Assembly: GCA_965204835.1 (NCBI GenBank)
Contig: OZ242017.1
Span: 372,001-436,000 of the forward strand
DNA: 64,000 nucleotides
Reading direction: 5' to 3'
Source of the DNA: VXMT01 sp965204835
GTDB lineage: Bacteria; Chloroflexota; Dehalococcoidia; UBA2979
The notes under the pieces were generated by a model. That model was not told where the DNA came from, searched no databases, and saw only the letters and a program-made list of their open reading frames with translations. A program made the translations under genes and the position numbers. Below, in pieces: positions 16,845 to 25,260 of the stretch (its first letter is position 1; each line of letters begins with the position of its first letter).

Positions 16845-17303
16845 CTACAGCCCGAAGCCGCTCGGGGCCTCGGTGCGCTCTGCCGCCGGGCCCTCGCCCT
16901 CGGGGCGCTCGGACTGTGCGCCGCCGGCAAGCTGCGCGGCGAGGCGCTGCGCGGCGGCCTCCTCCTCGGCCTCCTGGCGCTCGCGCACCGCGTTGTAGCA
17001 AGACGAGCAGAACACCGGGCGGTCGCCTCGAGGCAGGAACGGGACCTCGGTGGTCTGGTGGCACTGCGCGCAGGTGGCGACGTTGAGCTGCCGCGGCGTG
17101 CGGCCGCCCCACGAGACGTAGGTGCCGTAGGTGGGGGCCTCGAAGCGGTCCTCGGGGCGCATGGCCTTGCGGTTGGCGCGGCAGGAGGGGCAGCGGACGG
17201 GGTCGTGCTGCAGGCCCTTGGAGGCGTAGAACTCCTGCTCGCCGGCGGTGAAGACGAAGGTGGAGCCGCAGTCGCGGCAGTTCAGTTGCCGGTCGCTCGC
17301 CAT
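16845..17303 (-). CDS. Zinc-ribbon domain protein
   Basis: A 152-residue protein with three cysteine-pair modules: CRDCGSTFVFTAGEQEFYAS near the N-terminus (the zinc-ribbon type whose following text is YASKGL), CPSCRANRK, then CAQCHQTTEVPF and CSSCYNAVRERQ. A low-complexity acidic tail ends in APSGFGL. The start at 17303 is preferred because GAGGAG lies just upstream (the in-frame ATG at 17324 precedes that SD). Such proteins are widespread in Chloroflexota and related groups and may bind nucleic acid or partner proteins; no specific function is known. Confidence 0.82.
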   Translation of the reverse strand: MASDRQLNCRDCGSTFVFTAGEQEFYASKGLQHDPVRCPSCRANRKAMRPEDRFEAPTYGTYVSWGGRTPRQLNVATCAQCHQTTEVPFLPRGDRPVFCSSCYNAVRERQEAEEEAAAQRLAAQLAGGAQSERPEGEGPAAERTEAPSGFGL

Positions 17304-17409
17304 TCGGAACTCCTCGCAATGCACATGCGCGCGACGGTGCCCGTCGCGTGTGGTGAGTGGCCTTGTGGGTGTGGGCCGCGATCAAGTATAGCAGGGGCGC
17401 GCGAGTGAC

Positions 17410-18282
17410 CTACTTGTCGCGCCGTTCGGGCAGTTCGGCATGGGTGCCGAGGACGAGGCCTGCGTCACGAACCTGGTCGACGAGCGAGGTCCACAGTTCG
17501 AACAACTCGTTGGGTGAGGCATCGCACGTTTGCTTGAAGCCTTGGCACTTCGTGCGCTTGAAGTACCTGCTAGGGAGAGTGATGCTCGGTCGCTTGAAGC
17601 CTGCATCTCGGCTCGACTGCGCTGCGGGAAAGAAGCTGAACATGTCATCGACTGGCTCCGAAGGGGTCGCACCCGTGTACAGCCGCAGCGCGAGGTCTGG
17701 GCTCTCGTTCCAGACGATCGGTTCCGCGGTTACGTCGATGAACTCCTGCGGCACGAGCCCCGCCACGTCCTCCTTCATGCTCTCGGCGCGATAGTCGACG
17801 GAAGCCGCCACCACGAAGACGGTATCGAGAACCCACTCGTTGTCGACGCAGCTTCCGAAAACGACTAATGAGCCTCGTGCGAGTTGCTTCAGTGTCTTAC
17901 CCGGGCCTCGTGAGCCCCGCCGCTGAGCGCAATTCGAGTACACGAAGTGGTCGCCGAAGATGAAGGGATCGGTGTTGTGCAGCTCCTCGAAGTCGGCGCG
18001 TGCTGTGTAGTGAGGACGCCAGAGACTGCTCGGGAACTGTCTTGAGTCATTACCCGGTGCCTCGAGCTGGCTGACCTTCACGGACTCAGCTTCCCACTCC
18101 CCCCACGCGTGAAGCTCATCGGGGTGCGTTTGCCCCTCAGCATCAGTCCATGCGCCGTGGAACTCGAGGAACTTGCGTTGGTGGGCGTGATCACCTGCGA
18201 ACGAATGCCAATTCTCAGCACATGCATGTCCGTGCTCCCAGCCGGGGTGGTGGAGCTGTATGAAGCAGCGACTATCGGCCAT
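17410..18282 (-). CDS. Conserved protein of unknown function, in a low-GC two-gene unit
   Basis: A 290-residue protein started at the ATG at 18282, which overlaps the 3' end of the upstream gene by 11 bases. It begins MADSRCFIQLHHPGWEHGH and contains WGEWEAES, LHNTDPFIFGDHFVYSNC and LARGSLVVFGS...WVLDTVFVV, motifs that look strongly conserved (many Trp, His and Cys at fixed spots). I have an impression of a widely scattered family often found in accessory or defence-type loci, but cannot name it. Base composition is clearly less G+C-rich than murJ or ileS, a sign of transfer. Confidence 0.72.
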   Translation of the reverse strand: MADSRCFIQLHHPGWEHGHACAENWHSFAGDHAHQRKFLEFHGAWTDAEGQTHPDELHAWGEWEAESVKVSQLEAPGNDSRQFPSSLWRPHYTARADFEELHNTDPFIFGDHFVYSNCAQRRGSRGPGKTLKQLARGSLVVFGSCVDNEWVLDTVFVVAASVDYRAESMKEDVAGLVPQEFIDVTAEPIVWNESPDLALRLYTGATPSEPVDDMFSFFPAAQSSRDAGFKRPSITLPSRYFKRTKCQGFKQTCDASPNELFELWTSLVDQVRDAGLVLGTHAELPERRDK

Positions 18283-19114
18283 CTCGGTACGCCTCCAAGA
18301 GGATCGTGCCCAACTCGCGCTTCTGTGAGTCGTGGAGCAGTCCGAACGGTTTCTGCGCAGCCGGACCGAACACGAACAGCGCGGGCTCGTCGCCGACCCG
18401 ATACCAGCGTGCTCGCACCTCGTACGGTCGAGAGCGCAACTCGCCGCTTCCTGTTCGATCAAACGTATGGATCAGGTCCCAGCCGCCGCTGAGTGGCTCG
18501 AAGTCAACCCGAGCGAGGTGGTGCTTGGCAACCGATATTGCGACGACATCGGGTTGGAGCGCCTCGAGCAACCCATGCCAGAGCGGTCCGCCGTCGGCCT
18601 CGAGCATCGAGCGCTCGGCGTCGTGCAGCTTGCTCCACGTCGGGCTCGTAGCGACTGGCGAGCAGATGTCGGTGTGGAGCGCCGTCGAGGTCTCGCCCGC
18701 GTAGTAGCTCGCTCCCGCGCCGTTGAGCAGCGGCTCGAAGGCGCTGAACCAGCCCCTGTACGGGTCGGTTCGGTAGTAGGCGGACAGCGCCGCGAGGTAG
18801 CGCTCGGGCTCGCGGCCTTCGGAGCCCCCGGCGAGTGGGAAGCGCGAGAACGGGTCGTCGGCGGGGAACTCCGCCAGCGACGGGTTGAGCCCGACGGTCA
18901 CGACGCGCAGCGGCGACGCAAGGTACGCGTCGAGGTCACCGAAGAACAGGATGGGCGCGGCAGGGCTGACCCGCGACGGTAGCCTCGCCGCGTCGTCGTA
19001 CGCGCGCCAGGCGGCTGCCACCAAGTCGAAGAGGTCTGCTTGTGCTGCCAGACGCCGAGCCCCCTGCTCCACACGATCGTAATGGTAGTCGAGGCCTCGT
19101 GTCGGGCTACTCAC
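18272..19114 (-). CDS. Possible uracil-DNA-glycosylase-fold protein
   Basis: A 280-residue protein, ATG at 19114, overlapping the murJ stop by 8 bases. A central VVTVGLNPSLAEFP resembles the GxNP water-activating loop of uracil-DNA-glycosylase-fold proteins. It is followed by YYAGETSTALHTDICSPVATSP and, later, VVAISVAKHHL, which could supply the second (His-containing) catalytic strand. This assignment is by loose pattern only and is tentative. The gene is coupled at both ends: murJ before, the unknown 290-residue gene after. Base composition is intermediate between the low-GC partner and murJ. Confidence 0.6.
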   Translation of the reverse strand: MSSPTRGLDYHYDRVEQGARRLAAQADLFDLVAAAWRAYDDAARLPSRVSPAAPILFFGDLDAYLASPLRVVTVGLNPSLAEFPADDPFSRFPLAGGSEGREPERYLAALSAYYRTDPYRGWFSAFEPLLNGAGASYYAGETSTALHTDICSPVATSPTWSKLHDAERSMLEADGGPLWHGLLEALQPDVVAISVAKHHLARVDFEPLSGGWDLIHTFDRTGSGELRSRPYEVRARWYRVGDEPALFVFGPAAQKPFGLLHDSQKRELGTILLEAYRDGR

Positions 19115-20786
19115 CCTCGCTACCAGCAGCCCTCAACCACGCCACCCCCGCACGCCACTCCTCGCTCCCCAGCCCCGCCGACACCCCGACGAACACCGCA
19201 AACCCGCCGAGCCCGCCGGCCGCCACCAGCGCCAGCGCGCCGAGGAGCTCGCCGGCCTCGGCGCCCGCTTCGCCCAGCCCGACCAGCACGAGCACGACCA
19301 CGGTCGACATCACCGCCGTCGCGGCGGCGGTGCGGAGCAGGGAGCGGCCGAGCGTGGCGGCGCCGAGGGTCGTGACGCCTCGGCCCGCCAGGCGGCGGCG
19401 CAACGCCCACAGCAGCAGCGCGAACTCCCCGACCGCGGCGATCGAGGCGGCCGCGGCCAGCCCCGCGATGCCGAACGGCTCAACGAACGCCGCGCAGAAC
19501 GCGACGTTGACCAGCATCCCGAAGACGGCGATGGCGACCGGCGTACGGGTGTCCGAGAGCGCGTAGAAGCCCCGGCTCATGATCTCGACCGACGCGTGCG
19601 CCCACACCGCCACCGCGTAGACCACGAGCGCGTCGACCACGAGCGACGTCGAGGCCGCGTCGAACGCGCCGCGCTGGAGCAGCAGCCGCACGGCCGGGTC
19701 GGCGAGCAGCACGAGGCCCGCCGAGGCGGGGATCGCGAGGAACAGGATCATCCGCAGCGAGCCGTCGAGCGCGCGGCCGAGGCCCTCGTAGTCCTCCTCG
19801 GCGCCGAGGTTCGCGAGGGTCGGGAAGGCGGCGGTCGCGATCGCCATCCCGACCACGCCGACGGGGAGCAGCATCACGAGGAACGCGAAGTTGACCGCGC
19901 TGATCGCCTCGTCGGAGACGAACGAGGCGAAGAACATCACGACGACGAGGTTGAGCTGCGCTGCGGCGAGGCCGATCACGCGCGGGCCCATGAGCCGCAT
20001 CACCTCGCGCACGCCCGCCGAGGCGACGCCGAGGCTCGGCCGCCAGCGCATGCCGACCGCCCACAGCGCGGGCACCTGCACCACGAGGTGGCCGGCGCTG
20101 CCGATCACCACGCCCCACGCCAGCCCGTGCACGCCCCAGCGGTCGGCGAGCACGACCGCGCCGAGGATGATGCCGAGGTTGTAGAGCAGCGGCGCGATCG
20201 AGGGCGCGAGGAAGTGCTGGCGGCCGTTGAGGATGCCCGTGAGCATGCCGGAGACGCCGAACATGAGCGGTGAGATCAGCATCACGCGCGTGAGCTCGAC
20301 TGCCAGCGCGTGCAGCTCGTCGGCGCGCCCGGTCTCCTCGCCGAGCCCCGGTGCGAGCAACGGCACGACGAAGGGCGCGAGGGCGAACGCGAGCGCGGCG
20401 AGGACGAAGGTGGCGAGGCTAATCAGGTTGAGCACGCTCGAGGCGAGCCGCCACGCCTCGTCCTCGCCCTCGTCGAGTACGACGCGGCTGAAGACGGGGA
20501 TGAAGGCCGAGGCGAGCACCGCGCCGGCGAGGAGCTGGAAGACGAGGTCCGGCACGCGGAACGCGACGAAGTAGGCACCGAGCTCGGGCTCGGTGCCGAA
20601 GGCGTCGGCGATCGCGACGGAGCGCAGCAGCCCGAGCAGCCTCGATGCGATGAAGCCCGTCGCGACGAGGCCCGCCGCACCGGCGACGCTGCGCGGTGAG
20701 AGTGCTTGGCGCAGGGCCGCGCCGGCCACGCGCCGCCACCGGGCGCCTCGCGAGTGTTCGCGTCCCTCGCTCATCGGCGGCATCAT
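19107..20786 (-). CDS. murJ: Lipid II flippase MurJ (MviN family)
   Basis: Moves lipid II across the cytoplasmic membrane for peptidoglycan synthesis. About 559 residues with some 14 hydrophobic helices; landmarks are GFIASRLLGLLRSVAIADAFG at the first helix (split here by convention) and FYALSDTRTPVAIAVFGMLVN in the middle. The start is uncertain: ATG 20786, 20783 and 20774 are all in frame, none with a strong ribosome binding site. Its stop overlaps the next gene by 8 bases. It is divergent from rpsT. Confidence 0.93.
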   Translation of the reverse strand: MMPPMSEGREHSRGARWRRVAGAALRQALSPRSVAGAAGLVATGFIASRLLGLLRSVAIADAFGTEPELGAYFVAFRVPDLVFQLLAGAVLASAFIPVFSRVVLDEGEDEAWRLASSVLNLISLATFVLAALAFALAPFVVPLLAPGLGEETGRADELHALAVELTRVMLISPLMFGVSGMLTGILNGRQHFLAPSIAPLLYNLGIILGAVVLADRWGVHGLAWGVVIGSAGHLVVQVPALWAVGMRWRPSLGVASAGVREVMRLMGPRVIGLAAAQLNLVVVMFFASFVSDEAISAVNFAFLVMLLPVGVVGMAIATAAFPTLANLGAEEDYEGLGRALDGSLRMILFLAIPASAGLVLLADPAVRLLLQRGAFDAASTSLVVDALVVYAVAVWAHASVEIMSRGFYALSDTRTPVAIAVFGMLVNVAFCAAFVEPFGIAGLAAAASIAAVGEFALLLWALRRRLAGRGVTTLGAATLGRSLLRTAAATAVMSTVVVLVLVGLGEAGAEAGELLGALALVAAGGLGGFAVFVGVSAGLGSEEWRAGVAWLRAAGSEGE

Positions 20787-20875
20787 CCCACGCGGGTGAT
20801 CAGTCGGCGACGGCGCGCCGATAGACGCTCGCAAGGGGCGCCGTTACCGTAGAAGGCCGCGACGGAGGATGGGGC

Positions 20876-21148
20876 ATGGCCCACTCGAGACAGGCGAAGA
20901 AGCGCGCGCGCCAGAACGTGGTGCGCGCGGCGCGCAACCGCCCGTACCGCACGGGCGCCTCGAGGCGCCTGCGCGACGCGCGCTGGGCGATCGAGGACGG
21001 GGACGCGGACGCGGCCGAGCAGGTGCGGCTGGCGCAGTCGGCGCTAGACCAGGCTGCGAAGCGCGGGATCATCCACCGCAACACGGCGGCCCGCAAGAAG
21101 TCGCGCCTCGCGGCACAGTTGAAGGCGCTGCAGACCGCCGAGGCGTAG
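20876..21148 (+). CDS. rpsT: 30S ribosomal protein S20
   Basis: Binds 16S rRNA early in 30S assembly. 90 residues, very basic, beginning MAHSRQAKKRARQNVVRA and containing GIIHRNTAARKKSRLA, the classic S20 signature. GGAGGATGGGGC lies ahead of the ATG. A hairpin terminator follows at 21175-21200. Monocistronic, as is usual. Confidence 0.97.
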   Translation: MAHSRQAKKRARQNVVRAARNRPYRTGASRRLRDARWAIEDGDADAAEQVRLAQSALDQAAKRGIIHRNTAARKKSRLAAQLKALQTAEA

Positions 21149-21174
21149 CCGCCCCTCGTACGCGCACACACGTC

Positions 21175-21200
21175 GAGCCCCCGCAAGGGGGCTCCGTCTT
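21175..21200 (+). terminator. Terminator after rpsT
   Basis: GAGCCCCC-GCAA-GGGGGCTC: an 8-bp perfect stem with a GNRA-type tetraloop, followed by CGTCTT. The T content of the tail is modest, as expected at this G+C. Confidence 0.8.
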
Positions 21201-21231
21201 GTAGAGCGCGCTGCGCCGACCCGGATCCGGA

Positions 21232-21480
21232 CTACTCGGGGATGGAGACCGTGGCCAATGAGTCGCGCGCGATGACCGCGCGCGCGTAAGCCGTGCAGGC
21301 AAGGATGTCGTCGAGTTCGAGGTCGGGGTAATCGTCGAGGATCTCGCCTGGCGTTGCCCCCTGCGCGAGCAGGCCGAGGATCAACTCCACGGAGATGCGC
21401 ATATCCCGGATGATCGGCTTGCCGCCGAACACATCGGGTCGTGCGGTGATGCGTCGAAGCAGCTCGTCGTACGACGGCAT
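21232..21480 (-). CDS. DUF433 family protein (antitoxin-like)
   Basis: An 82-residue protein from ATG 21480, with GGAGG four bases upstream. ARPDVFGGKPIIRDMRISVE is the DUF433 signature, and ATPGEILDDYPDLELDDI is its second helix pair. DUF433 proteins usually act as antitoxins next to a DUF5615 PIN-like toxin. No such partner lies on either side here: rpsT and its terminator follow, and only 200 bp of apparently empty DNA precede it. Confidence 0.85.
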   Translation of the reverse strand: MPSYDELLRRITARPDVFGGKPIIRDMRISVELILGLLAQGATPGEILDDYPDLELDDILACTAYARAVIARDSLATVSIPE

Positions 21481-21683
21481 CTTGCCTCCATGGAACCGGC
21501 GTCGTTCCGTTGGCTGCGAGGATACCCGCCACGGCCGAACCTGATCGTCCCGCATTCTGCGGCTCGGGGAGCCACGGCCCGACCAGTTGCGATCATGCGG
21601 TAGCAGCACCTGCGCCGCGCTGCGATACTCTGGCTCGAGCGGACCGGCTCCCCTAACCCAGCGACCACACGACCGGACGACCC

Positions 21684-22730
21684 ATGCGCGCGACCATCTT
21701 CGAGGAACCCGGCAAGGTATCCGTCCAGGACCGCCCCACCCCCGACGCGGGTCCCGGCGAGGTGCGGCTGCGCGTCGCGGCCTCCTCGCTGTGCGCCTCC
21801 GACGTGCGCGTCTACCGCGGCGAGAAGTACGCACGCGCCGGCGTCATCCCGGGCCACGAGATCGCGGGCGTCGTCGACGCCGTCGGCGAAGGCGTCGAGG
21901 GTGTCGCCGAGGGCGACCGCGTCATCGTCTGCCCCATCGTCTCCTGCGGGCACTGCCGCTTCTGCCAGACGGGGAAGCGCAACCGCTGCACCAGCCGCCA
22001 GACGCTCGGCTACGACATCGACGGCGGGTTCGCCGAGTCGCTGCTGGTGCCGGCAGCCATCGTCGGGCTCGGGCAGGTGTTCCAGGTGCCCGACGACCTG
22101 CCGCTCGACGTGGCCGCGCTCACCGAGCCTGCGGCGTGCGTGACGGCGTCGCTCGAGCTGTGCCGGACCGGCATCGGCGACTCGCTGTTCATCATCGGCG
22201 CGGGCCCGATGGGGCTGATGCACGTCATCATGGCGCGCGCGGCCGGCGCGGCCCCGATCATCGTCAGCGAGCCGGTCGCCGACCGACGCGAGACCGCGCG
22301 GCGCTGGGGCGCCGACCTCGTGCTCGACCCGGAGCGTGACGACGTCACCGCCGCCGTGAAGGACGCCACGTACGGCGCCGGCGCCGACGGCGTCGTGGTC
22401 TCGGTCGGCATCCCGCAGCTCGTCGAGCCGGCCCTGGCGGCCGTGCGGCCGCAGGGCATCGTGAACCTGTTTGCGGGGTTCCCGCCGGGCAACCCCGTCC
22501 CGTTCGACCCGAACCTCGTGCACTACGGCGAGGTAGTCCTGACCGGCTCGCAGAACGCCACCAGCGACCAGTACCGGCGCACCGTGGCGATGCTCGGCCA
22601 CGTCCCGCACATCGACGAGGTCGTGACGAACCGCTACCGCATCGAGGATGCCCCGCAGGCGTACGCCTCGCGGCTGGCGCTGGACGGCCTGAAGTCCCTG
22701 GTCGAGTTCCCCGGGGTGGACCGGCATTGA
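21684..22730 (+). CDS. Zinc-dependent medium-chain alcohol/polyol dehydrogenase
   Basis: A 348-residue NAD(P)-dependent dehydrogenase of the threonine/sorbitol dehydrogenase type. Catalytic zinc ligands are in SSLCASDVRVYRG and PGHEIAGVV; the structural zinc lobe is CGHCRFCQTGKRNRC. The Rossmann motif is IIGAGPMGLMHV. Substrate specificity is not readable from the sequence. Its TGA overlaps the TTG start of the RodZ-like gene, so the two are coupled although their roles look unrelated. Confidence 0.92.
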   Translation: MRATIFEEPGKVSVQDRPTPDAGPGEVRLRVAASSLCASDVRVYRGEKYARAGVIPGHEIAGVVDAVGEGVEGVAEGDRVIVCPIVSCGHCRFCQTGKRNRCTSRQTLGYDIDGGFAESLLVPAAIVGLGQVFQVPDDLPLDVAALTEPAACVTASLELCRTGIGDSLFIIGAGPMGLMHVIMARAAGAAPIIVSEPVADRRETARRWGADLVLDPERDDVTAAVKDATYGAGADGVVVSVGIPQLVEPALAAVRPQGIVNLFAGFPPGNPVPFDPNLVHYGEVVLTGSQNATSDQYRRTVAMLGHVPHIDEVVTNRYRIEDAPQAYASRLALDGLKSLVEFPGVDRH

Positions 22731-23509
22731 GCTTCCTCGGCGGCTGGGGCCCGCGCGGGATCGGCGACGCCGCGGACGAGCCGAGCGCCGTCGCGCTGAC
22801 CGAGGACCCCGAAGACGGTCTCGGTTCCTGGCTGCGCACCCGCCGCGAGGAGCGCGGGTACGACCTCGACCGCGTCGAGCGCGACACGCGCATCAGCCGC
22901 GGGTACATCGAGGCGATCGAGCGCGAGCAGTACGACACGCTGCCGGCGCCGGTGTACGCGCGCGGCTTCGTGCGCAGCTATGCGCGCTACCTGGGCCTCG
23001 ATGAAGACGAGGCGCTCGGCAAGATGCCGGGCGAGCTTCCACGCCCGCCGGGCCTCGAGCCGCTGCCGGGGCTGCGACGCCGCGAGGGACCGCCGGCGAT
23101 CCCGGCTCTGCCGTGGCGCTGGGTCGCGGTCCTCATCGTCGTCGTCGCGGCCGGGGCCACCGCGTTCTTCTTCGGGGTGCCGGCCATCACCGACATGCTC
23201 GGCGACGAAGGGGACGGTACGGAGCAGGTCGGGGACGTGCCGCCCGCGGCCACCGTCGGCCCGTTCGAGGAGGGCACGATGCCCGACCTCCGCAACGTGG
23301 AGCTCGCCGAGGCGAGGCGCGTGCTGGCCGAGATCGGCGTAGCCGCCACGCGCGTGATCGAGTTCGAGATCGTGACGGATGACACCCCGCCGGGCCGCGT
23401 CTTCGGCCACTCGCCGTCGCCGGGCCAGCCCCTTGGTGAGGATGAGGTCGTCAACCTCTTCATCTCGGCGGCGCCACCGCCCGAGGAGTCCGCGGAGGCA
23501 GACGAGTAG
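22727..23509 (+). CDS. RodZ-like membrane protein: cytoplasmic HTH, one TM helix, PASTA domain
   Basis: 260 residues from a TTG at 22727. An HTH_25-type domain occupies roughly residues 28-90 (WLRTRREERGYDLDRVERD, TRISRGYIEAIEREQYDTLP, GFVRSYARYLGLDEDEAL). A Pro-rich linker, a single transmembrane helix near 130-148 (WVAVLIVVVAAGATAFFFG) and one extracytoplasmic PASTA domain (MPDLRNVELAEARRVLAEIG to VVNLFIS) follow. RodZ organises MreB in rod-shaped cells; a PASTA domain in place of the usual C-terminal domain suggests sensing of muropeptides or lipid II. Placement before rimO matches rodZ-rimO neighbourhoods elsewhere. Confidence 0.85.
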   Translation: MSFLGGWGPRGIGDAADEPSAVALTEDPEDGLGSWLRTRREERGYDLDRVERDTRISRGYIEAIEREQYDTLPAPVYARGFVRSYARYLGLDEDEALGKMPGELPRPPGLEPLPGLRRREGPPAIPALPWRWVAVLIVVVAAGATAFFFGVPAITDMLGDEGDGTEQVGDVPPAATVGPFEEGTMPDLRNVELAEARRVLAEIGVAATRVIEFEIVTDDTPPGRVFGHSPSPGQPLGEDEVVNLFISAAPPPEESAEADE

Positions 23510-23531
23510 CGGGGCGCTCCGCTCGCCCCGC
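23509..23531 (+). other. Stem-loop at the end of the RodZ-like gene
   Basis: GCGGGGCG - CTCCGCT - CGCCCCGC, an 8-bp perfect stem starting at the last base of the stop codon and ending before the rimO start. No T tract follows, so it may be an mRNA stabiliser or weak terminator. Confidence 0.45.
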
Positions 23532-23539
23532 ATCGGCGG

Positions 23540-24880
23540 TTGACGCCGACTGCTCCCCGGCCCCAGCCTGCTCACGTGCGGTACCACCTCGTCACCCTCG
23601 GCTGCGCCAAGAACACCGTCGACTCGATGCGGCTGGAGCGCGCGCTGCGCAACGCGCGCCACGCGCCGGTAGACGAGCCCGGCGACGCCGACCTCGTGCT
23701 CGTGAACACCTGCGGCTTCATCGACGCCGCCAAGGCCGAGTCGATCGAGGTCGTCTCGGAGCTTGACCGCAACCGGCCCGCCGACCAGCGGCTCTATGTC
23801 GTGGGGTGCATGACGCAGATCGCCGAGGAGGAGGTGCGCGCCGCCGTGCCGGGCGTCGACGCGACGTTCGGCGTCGAGGCGTGGGACGCGGTGGCCGCCT
23901 CGCTCGGCCCCGCCGACCCCCGGTACGACATCCCGCAGCAGAGCGTGCTGCCGATGGGTCCGAGCGCGTACCTCAAGATCTCGGACGGCTGCGACCGGCC
24001 GTGCACGTTCTGCATCATCCCCACCATCAAGGGAGGGATGCGCTCGGAGCCCACCGAGCGCCTGCTCGGCGAAGCGCGCATGTACGCCGCCGCGGGCGTG
24101 CGCGAGCTGGTGCTCGTGGCGCAGGACTCGACGGCGTATGGCGAGGATCGCCGCGACCGTGACGGCCTCGCGGCGCTGCTGGGGCAGCTCGCCGCCGAGG
24201 TCCCCGAGGTGCCGTGGATCCGGCTGATGTACGCCTACCCCGGCCGAGTGACGCGGCGGCTGGCCGAGACGATGGCGGCGCTGCCGAACGTGGTGCCCTA
24301 CCTCGATATCCCGTTGCAGCACGGCTCCGACGCGATGCTGCGGCGGATGAAGCGCCCCTCGCTCCGCACCGCCCGGCGCAGCCTCGACGCGATCCGCTCG
24401 GCCATGCCCGACGTGACAGTGCGCACGACGTTCATCGTGGGCTTCCCCGGCGAGACCGACGCGGAGTTCGAGGAGTTGTTCGACTTCGTCGAGGAGCAGC
24501 GCTTCGACCACGTCGGCGCGTTCACATACTCGCCGCAGGCCGGCACGCCCGCCGCGGGATACGCCGAGCCCGTGCCGCACGAGGTGGTCGCGGAGCGCTA
24601 CGGCGCGCTCATGGAGCTCGCGCAGGAGGTCTCGCACGAGCGCAACCGCGAGCTTGTGGGCAGCGAGCTCGACGTGCTCATCGAGTCCGAGGCGCCCACG
24701 CCGAGCGCGAGCGGCGACCTCGTGTCGGTCGGGCGGAGCGTCCGCGACGCCCCCGAGGTGGACGGCCTCTCGTTCGTGCGCGGTGAGTTCGCGACCGGCT
24801 CGCTGGTCCGTGCGCGCGTCGACGGCGCGATGCCGTACGACCTGCTGTGCTCGCCCGTGGGTGCGCCGATCCGCGCCTGA
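23540..24880 (+). CDS. rimO: Ribosomal protein S12 methylthiotransferase RimO
   Basis: Radical SAM enzyme that adds a methylthio group to an Asp of ribosomal protein S12. 446 residues from TTG 23540; a GTG at 23576 is an alternative. The N-terminal UPF0004 domain uses Cys22 (TLGCAKN), Cys58 (NTCGF) and Cys90 (VGCM) for the auxiliary cluster. The radical SAM cluster cysteines are 151/155/158 (DGCDRPCTFC). A C-terminal TRAM domain follows. TLGCAKNTVDS and FCIIPTIKGGMRSEP favour RimO over MiaB. Confidence 0.95.
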   Translation: MTPTAPRPQPAHVRYHLVTLGCAKNTVDSMRLERALRNARHAPVDEPGDADLVLVNTCGFIDAAKAESIEVVSELDRNRPADQRLYVVGCMTQIAEEEVRAAVPGVDATFGVEAWDAVAASLGPADPRYDIPQQSVLPMGPSAYLKISDGCDRPCTFCIIPTIKGGMRSEPTERLLGEARMYAAAGVRELVLVAQDSTAYGEDRRDRDGLAALLGQLAAEVPEVPWIRLMYAYPGRVTRRLAETMAALPNVVPYLDIPLQHGSDAMLRRMKRPSLRTARRSLDAIRSAMPDVTVRTTFIVGFPGETDAEFEELFDFVEEQRFDHVGAFTYSPQAGTPAAGYAEPVPHEVVAERYGALMELAQEVSHERNRELVGSELDVLIESEAPTPSASGDLVSVGRSVRDAPEVDGLSFVRGEFATGSLVRARVDGAMPYDLLCSPVGAPIRA

Positions 24881-24952
24881 CCTCAGTGCTCGCTAGAGAC
24901 CCGTAGATGTCGCGGAGGGACGCTAGAGGCGCGGGACTGCAGACGTGCGTGG

Positions 24953-25255
24953 CTAGTCGTCACCGAAGTCGAGCGGCCTCGCACTCTCGATGGTAATGAT
25001 CTCGATCCGCCAGCGTTCCCAATTCGGCGAGTCGTGTGATGCCAACTGGTACACGATGCTGAAGTCATCGTCTCCGTAGACAGTGCAAATAGCCGGCAAG
25101 AGCTTGGTGTAATAGAACTTCGTCACGCCGTCGACGGACGGATCGTCTTCGAGAAGATCGAAGATATGGTCGAGTTTGGCCTGCGCCTCAGGCCCCGCTG
25201 ATTCGTAGAACCAGCGGGGCTTGGGGTAGAGATGGACGTGGTATGAGCGGGGCAG
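24953..25255 (-). CDS. RelE/ParE-like small protein (putative toxin), non-ATG start
   Basis: A 100-residue reading frame that I translated by hand: it opens at a CTG (25255) and has no in-frame ATG, GTG or TTG. It contains SYHVHLYPKPRWFYES, KLDHIFDLLEDDPSVDGVTK, KLLPAICTVYGDDDFSIVYQ and WRIEIITIESARPLDFGDD. The order (helix, strand run with VYGDDDFSIVY, final WRIEIITI strand) fits the RelE/ParE toxin fold, though I cannot place it in a named subfamily. It lies 5 bp after a 57-residue frame, with GGAAG about ten bases before the CTG. Base composition is much lower in G+C than the surroundings. The weak point is the start codon. Confidence 0.55.
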   Translation of the reverse strand: MPRSYHVHLYPKPRWFYESAGPEAQAKLDHIFDLLEDDPSVDGVTKFYYTKLLPAICTVYGDDDFSIVYQLASHDSPNWERWRIEIITIESARPLDFGDD

Positions 25256-25260
25256 ACTCG

